Source: a bacterium UBP6_UBA1177 (GTDB lineage: Bacteria; UBP6; UBA1177). From it: a stretch of DNA of 31,055 nt. Under the pieces are notes generated by a model. The model was not told the origin of the DNA, did not search any database, and saw only the letters and a list, made by a program, of their open reading frames with translations. The stretch is taken from positions 1-31,055 of the forward strand of contig DBYV01000025.1 in assembly GCA_002310995.1 (NCBI GenBank), in the 5' to 3' direction. Made by a program: the position numbers and the translations under genes. Of the stretch, positions 16,620 to 24,558 are shown one piece after another (positions within the stretch are counted from its first letter, which is position 1; each line of letters begins with the position of its first letter).

Positions 16620-17402
16620 ATGAACCAGTGGTATCAGATAGCGTTGCCGAAAGATTCTTCGACAGACAAATTTCTTGAAATCGAAGGTTTTTTGGGAAGC
16701 GAAGAAAAAGAAAACATGACTATCCTTTATTTCGAAAAAAATGAAAAAGTTAGAGAACAATTAAAAGAATACAACATATCAATCATTTCCGACGGAGACT
16801 GGAAAGAGACATGGCGCGAATACTTCGTTCCGCTAAAAATAGGTTCCCTCACCGTTGTTCCACCGTGGAAAAAGGATGAAGGTGATATTATCATAAACCC
16901 TGCCCGCGGTTTCGGAACAGGTCATCACGAAACGACGAGACTCGCCTTGGGCTTCGTAGAAAAAGTTCTTCAAAAAGACAACACTATAAACACTATATTT
17001 GATGCAGGCACAGGTTCAGGAATACTTGCTATCGCCGCCGTCAGACTTAAAAACACCATCCGCGCCACAGCAGTCGACAACGATGCCGATGCCATAGAGA
17101 ACGCGGCTGAAAACCTGATTTTAAATAATGTTCAGGATTCAATAACTTTAAGCAGCGAACCGATATTCAAATTCGAAGGCAAATATGACCTCGTGATTGC
17201 CAATATTATCTCATCGGTTCTCTATTTTCTTTCGGACGATCTCAAGCGCCTTACCTCGAAATGGCTTGTGCTTTCGGGCGTTCTCGAAAGCGAATCGCCA
17301 GTTTTTATGAAGCGTATGGGACTTGATGAAGGATTCGAACTTATTGAAAAAACCGATGAAAACGAATGGTCAGGATATCTTTTAAAAAGGAGGGATAAAT
17401 GA
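16620..17402 (+). CDS. prmA: Ribosomal protein L11 methyltransferase
   Basis: 260 aa from the ATG at 16620, preceded by GGAGG with 5-nt spacing; an upstream in-frame TTG at 16566 lacks such a site. PrmA uses S-adenosylmethionine to trimethylate ribosomal protein L11. The family motifs are present: INPARGFGTGHHETT, the SAM-binding loop DAGTGSGILAIAA, the acidic second strand AVDNDADAIENA, and DLVIANI. At 260 aa it is somewhat shorter than usual, with a compact N-terminal substrate-recognition domain. It is the first gene of a rightward operon; its TGA overlaps the ATG of the next gene (ATGA). It is divergent from lipoprotein paralog 4 across about 150 bp. Confidence 0.9.
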   Translation: MNQWYQIALPKDSSTDKFLEIEGFLGSEEKENMTILYFEKNEKVREQLKEYNISIISDGDWKETWREYFVPLKIGSLTVVPPWKKDEGDIIINPARGFGTGHHETTRLALGFVEKVLQKDNTINTIFDAGTGSGILAIAAVRLKNTIRATAVDNDADAIENAAENLILNNVQDSITLSSEPIFKFEGKYDLVIANIISSVLYFLSDDLKRLTSKWLVLSGVLESESPVFMKRMGLDEGFELIEKTDENEWSGYLLKRRDK

Positions 17403-17962
17403 AAGAATTCTTAAAGAATCTCAATGATGCTTTCAAAGCTATTACAAAATTCCAGTTCATGCGCTTCTGCGTCACAGGAAGCCTCGGTGTAGTCACCGAT
17501 ATGATCATATCCTACATCGTTCTGCTGATTTTGAAGAGCAGTTTAACCATCAATCTCGACAGCAGCACAAACGGACTTACCGACAAAATACTTCTCTGCA
17601 TTCCACCGGTTTTAGGTTTTGTCGCGGCTGTAATCCAAAACTATCTAATTAACCATTGCTGGACATTCAGCAGAGAGACTGAAAATCACAGAGTCTCTTT
17701 CAAACTTTTCGGAAAATTCTTCGGCGTGGCTCTTTTCGCCCTTATACCGAGACTCATTGTCTATGTCATACTCATCAACAACGTTTTGAACCCGAACAGC
17801 TTCTTCAACCTTGCGAACTTCGGCGGCATCCTGGCAGGAATGTTCTTCAACTTTTTCGGAAGCAAATTTTTTGTTTTCAGATTTAAAGAAGCAGTTGAAC
17901 AACAGGTAAAAAAACAGATTGAAACAGTCGAAACCATCGTCAATTCCAAAGAAGAGAATTAA
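17399..17962 (+). CDS. GtrA-like four-helix membrane protein
   Basis: 187 aa. It has the GtrA family layout: FMRFCVTGSLGVVTDM in the first membrane helix, NYLINHCWTF after the second, and a final NFFGSKFFVFR. About four hydrophobic segments are visible, followed by a charged tail. GtrA proteins are thought to help move undecaprenyl-phosphate-linked sugars across the membrane or otherwise serve polysaccharide synthesis; no glycosyltransferase partner is nearby, so the substrate is unknown. AAGGAGG lies just before the start. The start overlaps the prmA stop by 4 nt and the stop overlaps dapF by 1 nt (TAATG), so it is translationally coupled within the operon. Confidence 0.85.
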   Translation: MKEFLKNLNDAFKAITKFQFMRFCVTGSLGVVTDMIISYIVLLILKSSLTINLDSSTNGLTDKILLCIPPVLGFVAAVIQNYLINHCWTFSRETENHRVSFKLFGKFFGVALFALIPRLIVYVILINNVLNPNSFFNLANFGGILAGMFFNFFGSKFFVFRFKEAVEQQVKKQIETVETIVNSKEEN

Positions 17963-18765
17963 TGGTCAGATTTTTTAAATATTCGGCGGCTGGCAACGAT
18001 TTCATCATCATCTCCGAGAAAGATTTAGGCTCGTTTGAACTGACGAAGGAGAATATTGTCAGGCTCTGCGACAGGAGATTCGGCATCGGAGCCGACGGAA
18101 TCCTGCTCCACTCAAAACCTGAAACCGCTGAAGCACACGCAAAAATGACGATTTTCAATAGCGACGGCTCTGTAGCCGAAATGTGCGGAAACGGAATCCG
18201 CTGCTTCGCGCTTTATCTCATCACTGACTGCGGCTTAACATACGATCCGCTTAAAATCGAAACAGGAAACGGACTTCTGGAAGCGAGCTATGAAAAAGCC
18301 GGAGACACCTACAAAATCAGCGCTATGATCGGAAAGGCGCGCATCACCGACAAAACGAAAAAAATGAATTTCGGCGGCTGCGAATTCTTAAGAACTGGCA
18401 TTTCGACAGGCAATCCGCACTTGGTATATATCTCTGAAAACGCTACTGACATTGATGTCGAGGAGCTCTGGAAACTGCGCGAACTCGGATACGAAACAAA
18501 TGTAGAGCTTGTTCAGAATATCGATCTCGTTAAAAACTGCGCCAAAGTTGATGTTTTTGAGCGCGGTGCTGGACGTACAATGGCCTGCGGAACGGGCGGA
18601 GCAGCTGTTGCAAACACTCTGCTAGCTATCGGAAAAATCAATAAGAATCAGACATTTACAGTAAAATATCCGGGTGGCGACATCGACTACACGATAAACG
18701 ACAAAGGTGAAACCATAATATCCGGTATCCCTCTTAAAATTTTTACAGGCGAATTTAAAGGATAG
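17962..18765 (+). CDS. dapF: Diaminopimelate epimerase
   Basis: 267 aa. It converts LL- to meso-diaminopimelate, the step that supplies both lysine and the peptidoglycan cross-linking residue. Both catalytic cysteines are present: Cys75 in EMCGNGIRC and Cys209 in MACGTGGAA. Other family motifs are AAGNDFIII near the start, NSDGSVAE and STGNPHLV. Length is typical of the family. It follows the gtrA-like gene with a one-base TAATG overlap and precedes the unknown gene by 3 bp. Confidence 0.96.
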   Translation: MVRFFKYSAAGNDFIIISEKDLGSFELTKENIVRLCDRRFGIGADGILLHSKPETAEAHAKMTIFNSDGSVAEMCGNGIRCFALYLITDCGLTYDPLKIETGNGLLEASYEKAGDTYKISAMIGKARITDKTKKMNFGGCEFLRTGISTGNPHLVYISENATDIDVEELWKLRELGYETNVELVQNIDLVKNCAKVDVFERGAGRTMACGTGGAAVANTLLAIGKINKNQTFTVKYPGGDIDYTINDKGETIISGIPLKIFTGEFKG

Positions 18766-18768
18766 CAA

Positions 18769-19845
18769 TTGACAACGAAGGAACAGTTTAAAGACAAGCC
18801 TCTTAAAGCCTGCATCAGTCACTTGGAAGAGATTGCCGAAACAGGCCAGGACAATACTGATGCTTTTGCCGACCTCCATTCGATAATAAAAAACCTTATC
18901 AAATCAAACCGGCTTTTCGATATTTCATCTCTTTATGTTTTTTTGAAAAACGCTGCCGCCAACAGCAGCAAAGTCGGAATGTTTTTCGAACCCGCAAGAA
19001 ACATGTTGAAAGAGAATATCAAGAATTTATTCACAAAATCAATAACTTACAATAACACCGAACTTAGAGAAATGTTTTCAGACATACTAGGAAACGACAC
19101 CGGACTTCTTATTGATCTCGTAAGTTTCATATTTAACAAATATAAGCTTTTCGGCTTTACTTTTTCAGAAAACATAAACAGACAGCTTGTCCAGATTGCA
19201 TCCCAGGATCTTTACAGTTTTATAGATCACGCTGACATCGGCTTCCTTGCATTTTATCTCTCCTCTCTGCCCAAACTTGATTTTGTTCCGAAAGAACACA
19301 TCGAACAATTGACAAGCATGATTCTCTACAAGATCGATTCCCAAAAACAAACCGCGAAGCTCCTTGTCGCCATGGAAGAATATCCTTCCGCCGACATTCT
19401 GCTTCTTTTCATACTCTCTCAACGCGAAAACGATCGCCTGAGGGCTCTACAGATACTTAAAGACAAACTGGCACAGGAACGTTCATACGAATTGCGATCA
19501 TCTTTTGAAGACAAAGCACCTTATTTTATAAGAACAGCTATAACAGGCGGATTATTCTACGATTTTCACAATATTCCGCTTGCTCACAAAGAACTTTTTG
19601 CCGAGGTTCTGAAATATGCCGGCATAAAAGTCATCAAAGGAACGGTAATTCCGCTGCTTCGTACAGGAAATCCCAACGGTGACATAAGAATCACCGAGTC
19701 TAAACTTGCATTTGTCCCTGTCTTCAAAGATTTGATTCCCGCTTTTTCCGACCTTGTTCCGGAACTAACGAAAATATTAAGAGATGAAAAAATAGAACTG
19801 GAAGTTAAAGAAGAAATACGCAAGGTGCTGATAGAATCAAAATGA
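18769..19845 (+). CDS. Uncharacterised helical protein between dapF and nadD
   Basis: 358 aa, family not recognised. The chosen start is a TTG at 18769, 3 bp after the dapF stop, with AAAGGA overlapping that stop; the next in-frame Met is about 65 codons later, inside what looks like continuous helical sequence. There is no signal peptide or clear membrane segment, so it should be cytoplasmic. The sequence is rich in Leu, Ile, Phe and Lys with a regular amphipathic pattern. The last part (LVPELTKILRDEKIELEVKE) resembles one HEAT-type helical repeat, suggesting an alpha-solenoid; this is weak evidence. Its stop overlaps the nadD start by 4 nt (ATGA), so it is expressed with dapF and nadD. Confidence 0.75.
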   Translation: MTTKEQFKDKPLKACISHLEEIAETGQDNTDAFADLHSIIKNLIKSNRLFDISSLYVFLKNAAANSSKVGMFFEPARNMLKENIKNLFTKSITYNNTELREMFSDILGNDTGLLIDLVSFIFNKYKLFGFTFSENINRQLVQIASQDLYSFIDHADIGFLAFYLSSLPKLDFVPKEHIEQLTSMILYKIDSQKQTAKLLVAMEEYPSADILLLFILSQRENDRLRALQILKDKLAQERSYELRSSFEDKAPYFIRTAITGGLFYDFHNIPLAHKELFAEVLKYAGIKVIKGTVIPLLRTGNPNGDIRITESKLAFVPVFKDLIPAFSDLVPELTKILRDEKIELEVKEEIRKVLIESK

Positions 19846-20402
19846 GTGAAACAAACAGGAAAAACATAGCGATTTTCGGAGGAAAATTTGATCCGCCGCA
19901 TCTGGGGCATCAGCTCAGCATCTTTCTCGCCCTTGAAAAATACGGTTTCAATGAAGTGTGGATAATTCCAAGTTTTTTCCACCCTTTCGGCTTTCATCCG
20001 AGCGACTTTGACAAACGTCTTGAGATGTGCCGTATCATGGCCAGACCTTTCGGAAACAGAGCAAAAGTACTCGACACAGAAAAAAATCTCGGGCTTGAAG
20101 TCGTTTACACTGTCGATTTAATCAAATATCTAAAAGAGAACTTTTCTGGAAACGATTTTTCACTTCTTATCGGCTCTGACAATTGGGATGTGCGGCAAAA
20201 ATGGAAGGATTTCGATAAAATCGAAGAAATGTGCAGCAAAATAATAGTTATCGGACGTGGTGAAAACGAAGAAGGAAGTTTTTATCTTCCTGATATTTCA
20301 AGCACAATGATAAAAAGCATGATCCAAGAAGGAAAAAATCCCGAAATTCTTCTTCCCGCAGGAATTGCAGAATATATAAAGCAGAACAGTCTCTACGCCT
20401 GA
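19842..20402 (+). CDS. nadD: Nicotinate-nucleotide adenylyltransferase (NadD-like)
   Basis: 186 aa, at the short end for the family. It joins ATP and nicotinate mononucleotide in NAD synthesis. The nucleotidyltransferase signature GGKFDPPHLGH is near the N-terminus (HxGH at 20-23; the usual Ser of GGSFDP is Lys here). LLIGSDNWDVRQKW and the C-terminal DISSTMIK loop also match. It is the last gene of the prmA operon. Its stop (TGA, 20400-20402) lies 10 nt inside the end of the convergent ABC ATPase gene. A different adenylyltransferase of the same superfamily is possible, but the ISST loop favours NadD. Confidence 0.85.
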   Translation: MSETNRKNIAIFGGKFDPPHLGHQLSIFLALEKYGFNEVWIIPSFFHPFGFHPSDFDKRLEMCRIMARPFGNRAKVLDTEKNLGLEVVYTVDLIKYLKENFSGNDFSLLIGSDNWDVRQKWKDFDKIEEMCSKIIVIGRGENEEGSFYLPDISSTMIKSMIQEGKNPEILLPAGIAEYIKQNSLYA

Positions 20403-20406
20403 GACT
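20388..20406. terminator. Small hairpin spanning both convergent stop codons
   Basis: AGTCTC (20388-20393) and GAGACT (20401-20406) can pair across TACGCCT, followed on the + strand by TTTCCTTT. It covers the stops of nadD and of the ABC ATPase. The ATPase stop again lies in a GTAGAGAC string, like the dispersed palindromes. Weak terminator candidate. Confidence 0.35.
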
Positions 20407-21169
20407 TTCCTTTCGGAAAAACAAGAGGTCTGCCACCTTCAGGTGCGTCCAAAGTAATAAATTCACTGTCAAAGAGATTTTTCAAAGCACTACTTTCAAC
20501 AAGTTCTTTCGGTTTTCCGTCAAAAACGAGTTTACCCTCTTTCAAAGCAAGAATTCTGTCGGAAAAAACAAGAGCTTCATTAATTTCGTGCGTTACGGTT
20601 ATCACAAGTTTTCCGCTTGCAGCGATTTTTCTGATGATTTCGGAAATACCGATTCTTTGAACAGGATCGAGATAGGTCAGAGGCTCGTCAAGAAGCAGAA
20701 TATCACTTTCCTGAGCAATCGCTCCCGCAAGAAGAACGCGCTGTCTTTCGCCTCCGCTCAATGTTCCGATTTTTCTCGTTATGAATTTTTTCGTATCTGT
20801 TAGTTCAAGTGCATATTCTATAGCTGCTCTGTCTTCAGAAGAGAGCTTTTCCCACGGTTTACGGTAAGGATAGCGCGAAAGCTCAAGAAAGTGAGACACT
20901 TCAAAATCACCCGTAATCTCCGCTCCCTGCGGCACGAACGAAATGAGTTTTGCCCGCTCCTTCTCGCTCATCGAATCAACTTCGGCACCGTTTGCAAGAA
21001 CACTTCCCGAATGTTTCAAGAGAGAAGAAACAGCACGCAGAAGAGTCGTCTTCCCAGCACCGTTTGTCCCTATCAGCGAAATATTTTCCGACTTTCCGGC
21101 AGAAAAAGAGATATCGTGAATGATTTCCTTTCCAGAAATCGCAACCGAAAGATTTTTAATTTCCAACAT
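20393..21169 (-). CDS. ABC transporter ATP-binding protein, FecE/BtuD type
   Basis: 258 aa. It contains Walker A GTNGAGKTT, Q-loop FVPQG, signature LSGGERQRV, Walker B ILLLDEPLTYLD and the switch histidine in TVTHE. The overall sequence fits ATPases of the iron-siderophore / haem / cobalamin import family, which power FecCD-type permeases. No permease or binding protein lies next to it in the window, so the substrate cannot be assigned and the partner must be elsewhere. The start (21169) has only a weak GGGTAGGG ribosome site. It is bounded by a pair of GTAGAGACG palindromes upstream and by a 10-nt convergent overlap with nadD downstream. Confidence 0.88.
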   Translation of the reverse strand: MLEIKNLSVAISGKEIIHDISFSAGKSENISLIGTNGAGKTTLLRAVSSLLKHSGSVLANGAEVDSMSEKERAKLISFVPQGAEITGDFEVSHFLELSRYPYRKPWEKLSSEDRAAIEYALELTDTKKFITRKIGTLSGGERQRVLLAGAIAQESDILLLDEPLTYLDPVQRIGISEIIRKIAASGKLVITVTHEINEALVFSDRILALKEGKLVFDGKPKELVESSALKNLFDSEFITLDAPEGGRPLVFPKGKSQA

Positions 21170-21184
21170 TCAGAAACCCTACCC

Positions 21185-21210
21185 GTAGAGACGTCATATT
21201 ATGGCGTCTC
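21185..21210. repeat. GTAGAGACG...CGTCTC palindromic repeat, copy 4 (ATATTAT core)
   Basis: Identical over 26 nt to the copy after gyrA (2295-2320). With copy 5 it forms a larger inverted pair separated by 22 nt, in the leader of the ABC ATPase gene. Confidence 0.8.
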
Positions 21211-21232
21211 ATCTAAACCATGACATTCCACA

Positions 21233-21258
21233 AAGACGTCATAATATGGCGTCTCTAC
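21233..21258. repeat. GTAGAGACG...CGTCTC palindromic repeat, copy 5
   Basis: On the minus strand it reads GTAGAGACGCC, an ATATTATGA core, then CGTCTTT. It lies about 40 bp downstream of rpmB and could act as a hairpin in that transcript. Confidence 0.75.
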
Positions 21259-21299
21259 AAATGATAATGAGAAAAACTGTGATTGGAAAAAAAAACTGA

Positions 21300-21491
21300 C
21301 TAAACAGCTTTCTGAACTTTGCCGGAACGAAGGCAACGAGAGCATACAGTAACCGTTTTTACGGTTCCGTTCTCAACGATTTTAACCTTCTGGATATTGG
21401 GATTCTGGATTTTCTGGGTTCTGTTGTTCGAGTGGCTTACATTGTGGCCGAACATCGGTCCTTTGCCGCATATTTCACATTTGCGTGACAT
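21300..21491 (-). CDS. rpmB: 50S ribosomal protein L28, zinc-binding form
   Basis: 63 aa from the ATG at 21491, which has GGAG 7 nt upstream; the reading frame extends further 5' but that part reads as hydrophobic non-L28 sequence. The protein begins MSRKCEICGKGPMFGHNVSH and ends with VCSRCLRSGKVQKAV. The two CxxC pairs (CEIC, CSRC) mark the zinc-ribbon variant of L28. Length and the SHSNNRT motif are typical. It is transcribed alone from the promoter at 21535-21562. Confidence 0.95.
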   Translation of the reverse strand: MSRKCEICGKGPMFGHNVSHSNNRTQKIQNPNIQKVKIVENGTVKTVTVCSRCLRSGKVQKAV

Positions 21492-21534
21492 GATTTTCTC
21501 CATAAAATTAAATAACAACAAAAAAAACGCGGTT

Positions 21535-21562
21535 ATTATAGACATTTTTATGCAAAAAGCAA
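21535..21562 (-). promoter_or_regulatory. Predicted sigma70 promoter of rpmB
   Basis: On the minus strand TTGCTT (21557-21562) and a perfect TATAAT (21535-21540) are 16 nt apart. Transcription would start near 21528, leaving a leader of about 37 nt before the rpmB ATG. Confidence 0.65.
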
Positions 21563-21604
21563 TTTTTTTAAGCAAAAAAACTAAAAATATTGAATTTTTC
21601 CAGA

Positions 21605-24196
21605 TTAAAACAGACCTTCTTCACCCTGAGTGGGATCTGCCACATCTTTGTCTTCGACATTCGTAGTCGGTTCACTTCCCGAATGGAAATACATTCTGAC
21701 ACCATCTTTATCTGAGACAAGACCGGTCTTGGGATCGATGTTTCTTCCGACAACATTCGGAGGAATTTCGTAGTCAGACGGCGGGAAGTTCTTGAGATAC
21801 CTTTCCATGAAGTCTCGCCATATCGGAAGAGCGGTTTTCGAACCTGTCTCAACCTTTCCGAGCGGACGGCCATGCTGATCGTTGCCGACCCAGACACCTG
21901 CAACGAAATTGGGTGAATAACCGATGAACCATGCATCGAAATAGTCGTTTGTCGTTCCTGTTTTTCCTGCAACATGGCGGTTACAGATGCCCTCTTCGCC
22001 CTCTTCTCCGCCTTCGAGATTACTCTTTTTGCACTTATAATGATTGAAACCTCTAACACTTGCTGCTGTTCCGCGATTTACGACATCTTCGAGAATTTTA
22101 TTTGTTATATAGGCTGTCTGAGGAGTAAGCACCTGATTTTCTTTCCTTTTTGCGAAATGCAACATTCTCTCGACCTTTGACGGAGCAGAAATGTAAGGAT
22201 CATAAAAAACAGTGTTGTCTTCAAGAACCTTTCCGTTTTTGTCATAGATTTTTCTGATGTATGTTGTGTGCGGAGCCTTTCCCATGTTCGGGAAATGACC
22301 ATAAGCATCGGTAAGTTCGTCTATAGTCAGGCAGCTTGAACCTAACATACTGCCGAACTCAGGCTTTATTTCACTCTTTATACCAAGCGCCTTAGCGCCG
22401 TCGATAGCTTCACGAAGCCCCAGTTTCTGCAATACTCTGATTGCCGGAGTATTCATCGAATGGATAAGAGCCTCCCAAACAGTGACTTCTCCTTTAAATG
22501 TGTTCTCGAAATTCGCCGGTTTGAAATTAGTATCAGTGACTGTGACAGGTGCATCAAGCACCATTGTAGCAGGAGTAAGAATAGGATGTCTTCCTCCGCG
22601 TTTTTCAAGAGCGAGAGAATAAAAAATCGGTTTAATTGAGCTTCCCGGCTGCCTGCATGCCTGCGTGGTTCTGTCGAATTCGCTTATCTCAAAATCGTAA
22701 CCGCCAAGAAGCGCTTTGACATAGCCTGAATAAGGGTCTTTTACGATTATTGCAGCCTGAGACGATGGAATCTGTTCGAGAACAAAATAAAAGTCTTTTC
22801 CCAATTCTTTCGAATAGTTGCGAAAATCGTACTGATCACGTGTTCCCGCTTTGTCTGTAGCTCTGACAAGAATGACATCACCCGGTTTGAAAACCTCTTT
22901 TACCGATTTTACAACCGAGTATGAGCCTGTCGGACTCCATGGACGCGCCCATCCCAAATCTTCGAGATATATATTGCGTTTTACTTCACCTACCTGGACA
23001 AGAGCACTTTTTTCGGCAGTTTCCAGAACTACACCCTGATAGTATATGCCGCTTCTGATTGTATCTTCGGTAATCTTGCCGAAATACTTCTCGTGCCTTT
23101 TGAGATAAGTGTCAAGATCTTTTTTGAGGTTTATCGAATAGAGCGGATTTGTCACTTCGCCGCCGAATTTATCACCTTTCTGATAGCTGTCTTCTTCGCC
23201 TCTCGCATATCCCTGACGCTTTGAAAGTTCTCTTATGCCATAGAAAATCGCCTCGTGGGCAAACTGCGTCGCACGCATATCGACAGTTGTCTGGACAGTC
23301 ATGCCCTCTTTGTAAAGTTTGTCGAAACCGTACTTGTCAAGCAGATATCTGCGCACTTTCTCGCTGAAATAGGGTGCTTTGTCGAGGAAAAGCTCCTTCT
23401 GTACATTTGTTTTTATCGGTTTAGACAGCGCTGCGTCATATTCGGATTTTGTTATATATTTGTCTTCAAACATTCTCTTCAGAACATAGTTTCTACGGCG
23501 CAGGGCCTTGTCCGGATTGAGTATCGGGGAAGCCGCCGAAGGAAATTTCGGAAGACCTGCAAGAATTGCCATTTCGTCGATATCAAGTTCCCAGACATGC
23601 TTGCTGAAGTATTTGCGTGAAGCTGCTTCAACACCGTAAGCACCGCTGCCAAGATAAACTTCGTTCAGGTAAAGATATAGAATTTCTTCTTTGGAAAGAT
23701 GCTTTTCGAGTTCCATTGCAAGAATCATATCCTTTATTTTACGACTGAAAGTCCTCTCTGTACCGACAAAGGATTTGGAAAGCTGCTGGGTTATAGTACT
23801 TCCGCCCTGCTTAATACCGGTAGTCAAGTATTTGAATGCCGCACGGACAATGCCGAGAGGGTCAATACCGTGATGTGTGTAGAACGAAGAATCCTCACCT
23901 GCCACGAAAGCCAGACGTAGTTTTTCAGGAATCTTATCGTAAGGAATGATTATCCTGCGGTTCTCGTGGTAGAACTCTGCAATGAGCTCGCCGTCGTAGG
24001 AATAAACTTTCGTGCCAGCATCAGGTTTGTAATCGCTTACTGTATTTATTGCGGGAATCTCTGCTTTGAATTTGAAATAGACTGCAATACCGGCAACAAG
24101 AACTGCAACAAAAATAGCGGCAGCCGATATAAGCACAATATTTCTTATTTTCCGGAATTTAGCTGATTTAAAATCGAATTTTTTCTTTTTCGGCAT
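21605..24196 (-). CDS. mrcA: Penicillin-binding protein 1A (class A, bifunctional)
   Basis: 863 aa. It polymerises glycan strands and cross-links peptides in peptidoglycan. A lysine-rich cytoplasmic start is followed by one membrane segment (about 19-40). The GT51 glycosyltransferase domain has catalytic Glu101 in EDSSFYTHHGID and the motif QGGSTITQQLSK. A middle region (about 330-440) matches the OB-like insert seen in proteobacterial PBP1A. The transpeptidase domain has SSIK (Ser519), SMN (near 581) and KTGTT (near 744). GGAGG lies 5 nt before the ATG. It starts 14 bp after the rbfA stop, which puts it at the end of the nusA-infB operon. Length is in the usual range. Confidence 0.95.
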   Translation of the reverse strand: MPKKKKFDFKSAKFRKIRNIVLISAAAIFVAVLVAGIAVYFKFKAEIPAINTVSDYKPDAGTKVYSYDGELIAEFYHENRRIIIPYDKIPEKLRLAFVAGEDSSFYTHHGIDPLGIVRAAFKYLTTGIKQGGSTITQQLSKSFVGTERTFSRKIKDMILAMELEKHLSKEEILYLYLNEVYLGSGAYGVEAASRKYFSKHVWELDIDEMAILAGLPKFPSAASPILNPDKALRRRNYVLKRMFEDKYITKSEYDAALSKPIKTNVQKELFLDKAPYFSEKVRRYLLDKYGFDKLYKEGMTVQTTVDMRATQFAHEAIFYGIRELSKRQGYARGEEDSYQKGDKFGGEVTNPLYSINLKKDLDTYLKRHEKYFGKITEDTIRSGIYYQGVVLETAEKSALVQVGEVKRNIYLEDLGWARPWSPTGSYSVVKSVKEVFKPGDVILVRATDKAGTRDQYDFRNYSKELGKDFYFVLEQIPSSQAAIIVKDPYSGYVKALLGGYDFEISEFDRTTQACRQPGSSIKPIFYSLALEKRGGRHPILTPATMVLDAPVTVTDTNFKPANFENTFKGEVTVWEALIHSMNTPAIRVLQKLGLREAIDGAKALGIKSEIKPEFGSMLGSSCLTIDELTDAYGHFPNMGKAPHTTYIRKIYDKNGKVLEDNTVFYDPYISAPSKVERMLHFAKRKENQVLTPQTAYITNKILEDVVNRGTAASVRGFNHYKCKKSNLEGGEEGEEGICNRHVAGKTGTTNDYFDAWFIGYSPNFVAGVWVGNDQHGRPLGKVETGSKTALPIWRDFMERYLKNFPPSDYEIPPNVVGRNIDPKTGLVSDKDGVRMYFHSGSEPTTNVEDKDVADPTQGEEGLF

Positions 24197-24210
24197 TTAT
24201 CCTCCAAAGA

Positions 24211-24558
24211 CTAATCATTTTTTATTGCTTCAAAAATCTTTTCCAGTCTTATCTCGCGATCGACCGAATCATCGTAAACAAATTTTATTTCGGGAACGAC
24301 TTTGAGTCTGCTCAGGTGAGAAGCGAGTTTAAAACGGATGTTCTTGAGGTTCGTGTCAAGATACTCCTGGATTTTTTCGACATTTTCAGGTTTGAAAGTC
24401 GAATAGTAAATTTTTGCTGATCTCAAATCGGGCAGAACAGAAACATGCGTTATCGTGATCATGTCTGCCGGTGTGCCGCCGAAATCACTGTAAACCATCG
24501 TGCTGATGAACCTTTTTATCGTTTCGGCAACCCTGCCCTGCCTTATAGCGCCTGCCAT
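24211..24558 (-). CDS. rbfA: Ribosome-binding factor A
   Basis: 115 aa. It binds the immature 30S subunit and helps 16S rRNA 5'-end maturation, notably at low temperature. The protein has the single KH-type fold expected, with GRVAETIKRFIS at the start, ITITHVSVLPDLRSAKIYYS in the middle, and a HLSRLKVVPEIKFVYDDSVDREIRLEKI end that is characteristic of the family. The start codon overlaps the infB stop by one base (TAATG), so translation is coupled to IF-2. Confidence 0.95.
   Translation of the reverse strand: MAGAIRQGRVAETIKRFISTMVYSDFGGTPADMITITHVSVLPDLRSAKIYYSTFKPENVEKIQEYLDTNLKNIRFKLASHLSRLKVVPEIKFVYDDSVDREIRLEKIFEAIKND

Noticed and set aside
21492..21575. N-terminal extension of L28
   Set aside because: The extra residues are hydrophobic and unlike L28; the ATG at 21491 has a proper ribosome site and gives the normal 63-aa length.
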